11,633 nucleotides of DNA, taken from contig JAZRUY010000094.1 of NCBI GenBank assembly GCA_045598845.1, forward strand, positions 1-11,633, written 5' to 3'. Source of the stretch: JAZRUY01 sp045598845 (GTDB taxonomy: Bacteria; Verrucomicrobiota; Lentisphaeria; Victivallales; Victivallaceae). This document shows, one piece after another, positions 5,329 to 11,633 of this stretch (positions are counted from its first letter, which is position 1; every line of letters starts with the position of its first letter). The notes beneath the pieces were generated by a model. It was given only the letters and a program-made list of their open reading frames with translations, did not search any database and had not been told where the DNA came from. Made by a program: the position numbers and the translations under genes.

Positions 5329-6779
5329 GGCACGGCCGCCCAACGCAGAAACTCACGCTGAGCGTCAACCGTATCGAGCAAACGGTGCCTGTCGCCGTAA
5401 GCGGCGCCGGATTGCAAGCCGCGGCGTCGCACTACCCAGACTTCCTGTTCAGACGGCACGGCCGCCGAAGACGGAACTGACGGGACATTTTCCCCCAGAT
5501 AGAAACAGGCGGCTCCGGCGGTACGTTCGGCGGCATCGATCAGTACAATCCGCCGGCCGGATGAACGCAGAACGGAACAGTCTGAGAACAGCGGTGCAAG
5601 CGAATCACCGGCGGATTGAGCGCGCAGCACCGGTATTTCTATCAGAGTAAAGACGATGCCGGCAACCGCGGCGGCGGCAACCAGAACGCGTTTACGCCGT
5701 ACGCACCGGAGAAAAAACGCTTTCAGACGCGGACTGGAAATTCCGCGCAGCCGTTCAATCAGACGGCAAACCGCCAGCGACGCGGCAGGAGTCAGCGGCA
5801 GCAGATATACCGCCCGTTTGGCGGAAGCGCAGGAAAGCGCGGCGAACGGCACCAGCAGAACGCAGAGCAAAAACAGGTCGCGGCGGATGAAAGAACGGCG
5901 CAGACCGCGGAGCATCACCGCAACGGAAGCCAAAGCGAAGATCAGCCAGGGCTCAAAAAATTGCGGCAGAGCGGCCAAATACCACCACCATGGACGGGTG
6001 TGATCGCCCTGGGCGCCGGAAAAACGGTCGATGCCGTTGGTAACCAGCACTTCGCGTATTGAACCTGGAAAACGGCGCTCCAGCAGGAACAGCCAGACCG
6101 CCGGAGCCAGCAGCGCCAGCAGGAAAGCCAGTGCGGACAGTATATAAGAAGACCATCCGATGCTGCGCCGCCGGATATCGGAAAGCAACAGAAAAACTCC
6201 AGCCGATGCGGGGGCGATCAGCAACCCGGGCAGCCCCTTGGTCATCACGCCGGCGGCCATGCCGAATGCGGCGCAGAGCAGATCGGCGCAACGGAAGCGG
6301 GGGTGGAAGAACAGCCCGGCGAAACCGTAATCAGCCAGCAGGACAGAGGCAAGCAGCAGCATATCCACCCGGCACTCCATGCGGTTGAAGAAAAAATTGG
6401 AGGAACTGAGCATGACGAAAACCGATGTAAACGCAAGCGGAGGGGAAAATTCCAGCCGGCGCGCCAGCCGGAACAGCAGCAGCGCGGAAAAGAAAGCGGC
6501 AAATGCAGACCCCAGAGCTGGTGTCCATTCGGAAACTCCGAACAACGCAAGCGCGGCGGCATCCAGCCAGTAAAACAGCGGAGGATATTCCAGAAAAGGA
6601 GCGCCGTTGAGCCGCGGCATCAACCAGTCGCCGCTGAACAGCATGGCGCGGACGATACCGGCCACCCGGCTCTCATCGCCGGAAATGATGTTCTGGAACG
6701 GCAGCCCGGCGAAACACCAGACCGCGGCGGTAACCGCTACGGCGGCGAACCAGCGGCGGGAAACGCGGAATTCAGTCAT
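5319..6779 (-). CDS. ArnT/PMT-like membrane glycosyltransferase (GT39/GT83 type)
   Basis: A polytopic inner-membrane protein of 486 residues with about ten to twelve hydrophobic segments. The first periplasmic loop has the family signature: an Asp-Glu pair in ISGDESRVAGIVRAM (near residues 35-36), then SGDWLMPRLNGAPFLEYPPL leading into FYWLD. In ArnT/PMT_2 proteins the acidic pair is catalytic and the enzyme moves a sugar from a polyprenyl-phosphate donor to lipid A, protein or another acceptor; donor and acceptor are not evident here. I chose the ATG at 6779 because GGAGA (6788-6792) sits 8 nt upstream. An ATG at 6800 adds seven residues and overlaps the upstream stop as ATGA, so it remains an alternative. 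The stop lies within the right 22-bp repeat, and no terminator directly follows. Confidence 0.85.
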   Translation of the reverse strand: MTEFRVSRRWFAAVAVTAAVWCFAGLPFQNIISGDESRVAGIVRAMLFSGDWLMPRLNGAPFLEYPPLFYWLDAAALALFGVSEWTPALGSAFAAFFSALLLFRLARRLEFSPPLAFTSVFVMLSSSNFFFNRMECRVDMLLLASVLLADYGFAGLFFHPRFRCADLLCAAFGMAAGVMTKGLPGLLIAPASAGVFLLLSDIRRRSIGWSSYILSALAFLLALLAPAVWLFLLERRFPGSIREVLVTNGIDRFSGAQGDHTRPWWWYLAALPQFFEPWLIFALASVAVMLRGLRRSFIRRDLFLLCVLLVPFAALSCASAKRAVYLLPLTPAASLAVCRLIERLRGISSPRLKAFFLRCVRRKRVLVAAAAVAGIVFTLIEIPVLRAQSAGDSLAPLFSDCSVLRSSGRRIVLIDAAERTAGAACFYLGENVPSVPSSAAVPSEQEVWVVRRRGLQSGAAYGDRHRLLDTVDAQREFLRWAAVPAD

Positions 6780-6796
6780 GAGATCTTTCTCCGATT

Positions 6797-7609
6797 TCAT
6801 ATCTCAGGAGCATTGGACAAATACAATGAAAGCGCTTCACGGCTTTTCACGCTTTGCGGCTCTTTGTTCCACCAGATGAACGCCTGCCCGCTGCTCTGCC
6901 GGACACCGAGCCCGTGGTAGCAAAAGCAACCCAGTTTGTAAAAAGCCTGAGAAAACCCCCGCTCCGCCGCGGCGAGATACCAGCGGTACGCTTCCGAATA
7001 ATCAGCTTCACAGTCCTGCCCTGACTCGTACATCTCGCCGGCCCGGTACATGGCGTTGGCATTGCCCTGCCGCGCCAATTCCAGACATTCCCGCAACCTC
7101 AAGCCGGATTGAGGCTGAATATCCGGCTCCGGTGTTTGAGTATCCGGTGCGGCAGGCACATATTCCCGAACCGGAACAGAAACGGCGGAAAAATCAGAAC
7201 CGCCCGGAGAAACCGGCACAGGCGCCGACTCGGCAGTACTGCTCAGTGCGGCAGGGGAAACGCCTTGTATCCAAAAACGGTACAGAACAGCATACGCGCC
7301 GGCGAGCAGCACCGCGACAAAAAACAAACAGATAATCACCGTCAGGCGGCTTTGAAAAAAACGGGAAAGACGGACAAACGGATGAACCCGGCGGCGCACC
7401 CGGACCGGCGGCGGCGCAAGTCGGTATTTATCCAAAGACGGGAGCCGGGATGAGTCCTCCCCGCATGCGGTAAAAAAACAGCTGCATTCGATGCACTGCG
7501 CAAGTTTGCCGGAATCCTCAGAAGAGACGGAGAAAAGCGCGCCGCATTCAGGGCAACGCACGGTGACAGCGCAAACGGATGATGTTTTTCTACGGTTGAA
7601 AATACGCAT
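6797..7609 (-). CDS. Zinc-ribbon membrane protein with C-terminal Sel1-like repeats
   Basis: A 270-residue protein. Residues 15-45 form a zinc ribbon of the MJ0042 type, with CPEC at 19-22 and CIEC at 39-42 as probable zinc ligands. A basic, proline-rich stretch (65-89) precedes a single membrane helix at about 90-110. A low-complexity Ser/Pro/Ala-rich spacer follows. The C-terminal third has Sel1/TPR-like helical repeats, seen in NANAMYRAGEMYESGQDC, YSEAYRWYLAAAERGFSQAF and YKLGCFCYHGLG. With the ribbon in the cytoplasm the Sel1 repeats would be periplasmic and act as a protein-binding scaffold. The stop overlaps a possible glycosyltransferase start as ATGA, so the two are one operon. No clear Shine-Dalgarno precedes the ATG at 7609. 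The specific role is unknown. Confidence 0.75.
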   Translation of the reverse strand: MRIFNRRKTSSVCAVTVRCPECGALFSVSSEDSGKLAQCIECSCFFTACGEDSSRLPSLDKYRLAPPPVRVRRRVHPFVRLSRFFQSRLTVIICLFFVAVLLAGAYAVLYRFWIQGVSPAALSSTAESAPVPVSPGGSDFSAVSVPVREYVPAAPDTQTPEPDIQPQSGLRLRECLELARQGNANAMYRAGEMYESGQDCEADYSEAYRWYLAAAERGFSQAFYKLGCFCYHGLGVRQSSGQAFIWWNKEPQSVKSREALSLYLSNAPEI

Positions 7610-7749
7610 ACAAAAAGATTCTGATTAAAGATAAAGACGGCATAAACGCGGTATAATATACACAGAAAAACATACACATGAAAGGGCGCGAAAAAAGTTA
7701 AATATTATCCAAATTCGGCCCGGAAACGTTAAAAAACATGGAATTTTCA

Positions 7750-7791
7750 GCGGAATTGCACAATATTTATTAAATAACAAAGCAATTCCGC
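7750..7791. promoter_or_regulatory. 10-bp inverted repeat upstream of the heparinase-like gene
   Basis: GCGGAATTGC (7750-7759) and GCAATTCCGC (7782-7791) are perfect inverted arms separated by 22 AT-rich bases, with half-site centres 32 bp apart, about three helical turns. Partial extra copies lie beside them: GGAATT at 7740-7745 and GCAATTC at 7790-7796. It lies 52 bp before the lyase ATG in the divergent intergenic region (7610-7843), where no gene is seen. It could bind a regulator at two half-sites; I could not define a convincing promoter pair. Confidence 0.45.
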
Positions 7792-7843
7792 AATTCGTTA
7801 TGTATTTTCAAAAAAAACTAAATAACACACCCCGGGAAACAGC

Positions 7844-9691
7844 ATGAACACCGCCGGATTCAGATTAAAAAGCATGCTGGCGGCGATGCTGACAATGCTG
7901 ACCGCCGCAATGGCGGCGCTGCCGGTACCGCTGCCGCCGGGAATAAGCGACAGGGCATACTGGGAGAAAATCCGGCCGGACGCGGCGGCGGAGATAATCA
8001 AGGCGGCGGATGAAATACTCGCGAAGCCGGTGACACCGGCCAGTTTCCGCTCTTATCTGCAAGGCGGAATCACCGGCGACACGAATTCACATCTGATGAA
8101 CTGCGCCTCGCCCCGGCGCAGCAATATGCTGATTCTGACTCTGGCCGCCTGCGCAAGCGGCGACAGCGGGAAGTACATAGACAAGATAATCGACTATCTG
8201 TGGGAGATATCCGAGGAGACTTACTGGTGCTCCTACACATCGTCCAAATGCGCCGGACAGGGCGACCCGATGGTGGACGAACTGACGGAAATCCGCACCG
8301 ACCTGGTATCGGCCGCCACGGCGGCTGACATGGCGCTGACGCTGCATATCCTGGAAGACGATCTCAACGCGGTATCTCCGCGGATGGTAAAACACCTGAA
8401 AGCGGTAGCCGCGGAGCGGAGCATCGGGTCGGTGCTGGACAAGCGCACCGGAGCAATCAACTGGTGGCTGAACCCGAAAATCGCGCCCAACAACTGGACT
8501 CCGTGGTGCTCGATGAACTGCCTGACCGCGGCGCTGATATGCGAACCGGATGAACTCCGGGTGAGAGCAATGCTGGAGAAATGCGACCGCCAGATACGGC
8601 TGTACATCGACAATTACCCGGAGGACGGTTTCTGCGAAGAAGGGCCGGATTACTGGAGCCTCGGCTGCGTGACGCTGGTGTATTATCTGGGATTGAGGGA
8701 GCGGTATTTCCCGGACGCTCCGCCGCTGATAACCGGGGAAAAACTGCGGTGCATGGCGGAATATATCTGCGCTGTCCGAATCACTCCGGAATACACCGCC
8801 AGTTACGCCGACGCCGGCTCCCGCTGCGACTGTTCGCCGGCAATGCTGCACACTCTGGCCGAAGCGACCGGCTCAAAATTACTTTCGGCTTACGGTGATT
8901 ACGCGCAATTGGCACCAGCGTCCTGCGATGCCTTGACCCGGCACGGTCTGGCCATGCTGCCGCTGATAACCATGCGGGAGCTGCGGGATGAAAAACGCCC
9001 GGAAGGCAAAGCGCCGGAACTGCCGCACCGGACGGACTTTTCCGGACATCTGGCGATAATCCGCAACCCGGACGGATTCTCGGTATCGCTCAAAGGCGGC
9101 AGTAACGCGGAGCCGCACAACCACAACGATCTGGGGCATTTCACCGTCTATTACAGGAATGAGCCGCTGATTCTGGATACCGGGCGGGGTGAATACTGCC
9201 AGGATACTTTCATGCCGGAAAAACGGTACGGATTCCGGCATATCGGCGCATCCGGACACAATGCGCCGGAAATCGACGGCGTCTGCCAGCAGTACGGAGC
9301 GGAGTACCGCGCCGAAGTGAAAACGGACGGAGATATTCTGAGCGTCGAACTGAAAGACGCCTATCCGGCGGAGGCCGGTTTAAACGGGTTCAGCCGCGAA
9401 GTATCGGTGGCGGAACAAAGCGTTACCGTGACCGACCGGATCGGCAAGGACGGATTGAAAGAAGTCAGACTGCGGCTGTTTTCCATGCATCCGGCGGAAA
9501 TCAGCGGAAACAAAGTGAAATTCGGGAACGGCGCGGAAATGGAGTCTCACGGCATTGTACCGGTAAAAATTTCCGAGTACCGTACCGACGCGGTCATGAA
9601 AGCGAACTACGCCGACCCGCTGTACTGCATTGAACTGACCGGAAATGGGGCGGAATACCGGATGGAATTCAGGCCGCGGAAAGACGACTGA
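7844..9691 (+). CDS. Secreted heparinase II/III-family polysaccharide lyase
   Basis: A 615-residue protein with a signal peptide: MNTAGFRLK, then a hydrophobic SMLAAMLTMLTAAMAA core, with cleavage likely before or around LPVPLPPG. The first half (about 60-380) is helical, as expected for the alpha/alpha toroid of these lyases, and includes GPDYWSLGC (Tyr270, Trp271). The second half is a beta-sandwich carrying the heparinase II/III signature: GGSNAEPHNHNDLGHF (His425, His427, Asp429), ILDTGRGEY, and a GASGHNAPEIDG segment. The family eliminates uronic-acid-containing polysaccharides such as heparin, heparan sulfate or alginate; the substrate is not readable here. Only a weak ribosome-binding site precedes the ATG, and the internal ATG at 7874 would shorten the signal peptide. 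It converges on the next gene with a 4-bp gap. Confidence 0.85.
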   Translation: MNTAGFRLKSMLAAMLTMLTAAMAALPVPLPPGISDRAYWEKIRPDAAAEIIKAADEILAKPVTPASFRSYLQGGITGDTNSHLMNCASPRRSNMLILTLAACASGDSGKYIDKIIDYLWEISEETYWCSYTSSKCAGQGDPMVDELTEIRTDLVSAATAADMALTLHILEDDLNAVSPRMVKHLKAVAAERSIGSVLDKRTGAINWWLNPKIAPNNWTPWCSMNCLTAALICEPDELRVRAMLEKCDRQIRLYIDNYPEDGFCEEGPDYWSLGCVTLVYYLGLRERYFPDAPPLITGEKLRCMAEYICAVRITPEYTASYADAGSRCDCSPAMLHTLAEATGSKLLSAYGDYAQLAPASCDALTRHGLAMLPLITMRELRDEKRPEGKAPELPHRTDFSGHLAIIRNPDGFSVSLKGGSNAEPHNHNDLGHFTVYYRNEPLILDTGRGEYCQDTFMPEKRYGFRHIGASGHNAPEIDGVCQQYGAEYRAEVKTDGDILSVELKDAYPAEAGLNGFSREVSVAEQSVTVTDRIGKDGLKEVRLRLFSMHPAEISGNKVKFGNGAEMESHGIVPVKISEYRTDAVMKANYADPLYCIELTGNGAEYRMEFRPRKDD

Positions 9692-9695
9692 AAAT

Positions 9696-11633
9696 TTATT
9701 TGTCAAAAATCTGAATATTGCGAATCGCCAGCTGATGACCGGCCTTGCCGTCTATATCTATCACCGCATGCCGGACCCCGGCCGGTAACGGAACTGTTAT
9801 CCGACTCCAGGAATCGGCATACTGGCAGGCCTCGACCTCGCGGATTTCGCCGTTGACAATCAACCGCGCATCCTGATGCGCCTCGCGGCAGCAGCCGACC
9901 GTCAGCACGGCGGAACCGGAGTGTTCCGGTATATCCGCCTCCAAGATCCGGACCGGAGCATCGCCGGAGGCCGGAAATACCGCCGCTCCCGGCAATTTTT
10001 CATACAGACCGGAAACCGTTCCGGATTCCGGCCTGGCGCTGAATATAATTCTTTTTCCGGACAACAGCCCGGCCTCGCGGTCCAGTTCACGGATATCGCC
10101 GTATTTCACCCCGGCGGCGAGCTGCATCGCGCCGCACACCAGCACCACCGCGCGCTTTCCTTTCAGATAGTGTTCCGGATCGTCCCTAATCTGCCGCACG
10201 CCGGTGGTGAAAACCCCGATGCCGTTCCAGCGCGCCGCATCGCAGCCGTACAATAAATCGCGGGTCAGATAGGAAACGAAACTCTGATTGCCGTCACATT
10301 CCGGTGAACGCATAAAAGAACTGCCTATGCACAGTACCGCGGAGGAAGCATCCGGTTTCACCGGCCCGCCGCGGTAGAGAATGCGCCGGATCGGAATCAC
10401 CGCGCCCGCGGTGTTACCGCCTATATCACACTTATCGGGAAAACACAGATTATGCGTACTGCCGAGATTGCGGTCAACGCTGATTTCGGAAAAATCCGCC
10501 GCGGCAAGGGTAACCGGCAAATTCAGGTCTTTCAGCCGCCCGGCGGCGGCGGACGCTGCGGCGGACGCGCCGCCGTCGGCGGAATGCGCATCCCACGGAT
10601 ACAAGTAGGAAAAGGCGTTTTCACTGCGGCGGCGGATGATTTCAGGCGACAGATAGAGCGCCTCGATGCCGGAATCCAGCAGCTGCCGGACTAAAACGGC
10701 GGTGTAAAAATCCGGAACCTCCTGGAATTCCGGCAATATGACCCGGGCGGCGATATCCCCCCACATGGGGATCGGGACCACCAGCAGCCGGCAGCCGTTG
10801 GATTCAAGAAAATCCCGGAAGGAGAGCAGCGCCCGCAAGTTATCCGGAGCGATGGAAACATCCTGCGGAGCGAATTTGTATTTGTCCGGCAAAGCCCAGA
10901 AAGTGCCGCCGAGATTGCGCCAGACCATAAGATTGTTGCCGGCCTTCACCCGGTTGCGGCCGGGGGCGTCCTCACCCTGCTCCCGCCGCCAGGCGCGGTC
11001 GAATTCCGCATTCAGTTTATCCAATGCTTCCAGCGGATAAGGGGCAAGCAGGGCATCCAGTTCCCGCAAAGCGGCGGAAATACGGGCGCGCTGTTCGGCG
11101 CGTTCTCCGTCCGTCAGCGGCGGATTGAAGCCGCGATTGAAGGCGGAAACATAAGGTTTGCTCTCCGCGCCGGTGAAAGCGATGCCGGAATCCGGATGCC
11201 CGGGCGGATCGGAAAAATCCGACACCGGATATATTTCCCGGACATAGTAATTTTCCAGAGTGTACAGATCAAGTTCATCGGCGACCTGCACCGACTGCTG
11301 CTCGGCGTTCAGACTGTCATAAGGAACCAGCAGGCAGCGGACTTTCATTCCCGGAGTCAATCCGGCGGAGGGCAGACGGCGGTAATCCCGGAATCCGTCC
11401 ACGGTCAGAACCGGCTTTTCCGGACACGGCAGTCCGGCCAGAACCGAATTGCCGGTGAAAGCGCAGGTGAAACGGCAATCCGGATAATCCAGCGCGGACC
11501 GCTTCGGCAGAGCGGAGCAGTCACCGATCTCGCCTTCGACCAGAGTCGCTCCGGCGGCGGCGAAATCCGGGGTGGAACAAGTGACGGTGAACTCCCGGCA
11601 GACCAGACCGCCGCTGAGTTTCAGCACCGGACG
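9696..11633 (-). CDS. AlgX/AlgJ-like SGNH-fold protein (5' partial)
   Basis: The frame runs off the right edge; a GTG at 11627 is the outermost possible start inside the window but the open frame continues, so the true start is probably outside. Numbering from that GTG, 643 residues are visible. An AlgX/AlgJ-type SGNH-hydrolase core is suggested by the Asp-x-His motif in YPWDAHSADGGA (Asp346, His348) and the nucleophile-elbow-like segment VLCIGSSFMRSP (Ser436/Ser437). SGNH proteins of this group add or transfer acetyl groups on exported polysaccharides such as alginate. Residues from about 560 to the end resemble a beta-sandwich carbohydrate-binding module. Residues 1 to about 180 are beta-rich and unassigned. 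No acyl-transferring MBOAT partner is in the window. Converging on a lyase, it fits a polysaccharide role; the assignment is from motifs and order only. Confidence 0.6.
   Translation of the reverse strand, partial: RPVLKLSGGLVCREFTVTCSTPDFAAAGATLVEGEIGDCSALPKRSALDYPDCRFTCAFTGNSVLAGLPCPEKPVLTVDGFRDYRRLPSAGLTPGMKVRCLLVPYDSLNAEQQSVQVADELDLYTLENYYVREIYPVSDFSDPPGHPDSGIAFTGAESKPYVSAFNRGFNPPLTDGERAEQRARISAALRELDALLAPYPLEALDKLNAEFDRAWRREQGEDAPGRNRVKAGNNLMVWRNLGGTFWALPDKYKFAPQDVSIAPDNLRALLSFRDFLESNGCRLLVVPIPMWGDIAARVILPEFQEVPDFYTAVLVRQLLDSGIEALYLSPEIIRRRSENAFSYLYPWDAHSADGGASAAASAAAGRLKDLNLPVTLAAADFSEISVDRNLGSTHNLCFPDKCDIGGNTAGAVIPIRRILYRGGPVKPDASSAVLCIGSSFMRSPECDGNQSFVSYLTRDLLYGCDAARWNGIGVFTTGVRQIRDDPEHYLKGKRAVVLVCGAMQLAAGVKYGDIRELDREAGLLSGKRIIFSARPESGTVSGLYEKLPGAAVFPASGDAPVRILEADIPEHSGSAVLTVGCCREAHQDARLIVNGEIREVEACQYADSWSRITVPLPAGVRHAVIDIDGKAGHQLAIRNIQIFDK

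Noticed and set aside
8087..8851. 254-codon minus-strand frame opposite the lyase
   Set aside because: It is a shadow of the heparinase-like gene, rich in Arg/His/Gln, with no ribosome-binding site or domain.
1..11633. CRISPR array, tRNA, rRNA or phage genes
   Set aside because: I saw no regularly spaced repeats, cloverleaf-like segments, ribosomal RNA sequence or phage structural motifs on either strand.

Overview
The window looks like a chromosomal segment of a Gram-negative polysaccharide-degrading bacterium. The mix of a GH5-type glycosidase, a heparinase II/III-type lyase, an AlgX/AlgJ-like SGNH protein, a membrane sugar transferase and GC-rich codons full of CCG/CGG/GGA resembles Lentisphaerota/Victivallales. 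That assignment is inferred from style and gene content, not from a marker gene.

Layout: (1) 1-1473, + strand: a 5'-truncated GH5-family glycoside hydrolase with an N-terminal beta-sandwich, followed by a strong rho-independent terminator at 1494-1517. (2) 1559-5328: an accessory segment bounded by a 22-bp exact direct repeat (1559-1580 and 5307-5328). It carries a minus-strand arsenic operon reading right to left: arsR, an ArsP-type permease, a thioredoxin-like/Cys-rich/ArsF fusion, an ArsG-type permease, and a 47-codon reading frame coupled to arsG by an ATGA overlap. Upstream of arsR lie a sigma70-type promoter with a palindromic operator in its spacer and a decayed IS256-type transposase fragment. 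(3) 5319-7609, - strand: a two-gene operon of a zinc-ribbon/Sel1-repeat membrane protein and an ArnT-like glycosyltransferase whose stop codon lies inside the right-hand repeat. (4) 7610-7843: an AT-rich intergenic region with a 10-bp inverted repeat. (5) 7844-9691, + strand: a secreted heparinase II/III-like lyase. (6) 9696-11633, - strand: a 5'-truncated AlgX/AlgJ-like SGNH protein, convergent with the lyase and only 4 bp from it.

Working model: the flanking genes are host polysaccharide genes. The 3.75-kb segment is an arsenic-resistance cassette inserted at the 3' end of the glycosyltransferase gene, separating that gene from the hairpin it probably once shared with the convergent GH5 gene. 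The cassette has no arsenate reductase, ArsA or ArsB. It has ArsP-, ArsF- and ArsG-type genes, which in characterised relatives act on organic and aromatic (including nitroaromatic) arsenicals. ArsR would release its operator when it binds trivalent arsenic, the ArsF-type redox protein would reduce the compound, and the two permeases would export the products. The most unusual points are the repeat-bounded insertion, the fusion protein with ten cysteines in its linker, and the small frame that ends in the repeat using the same stop codon and frame as the glycosyltransferase.
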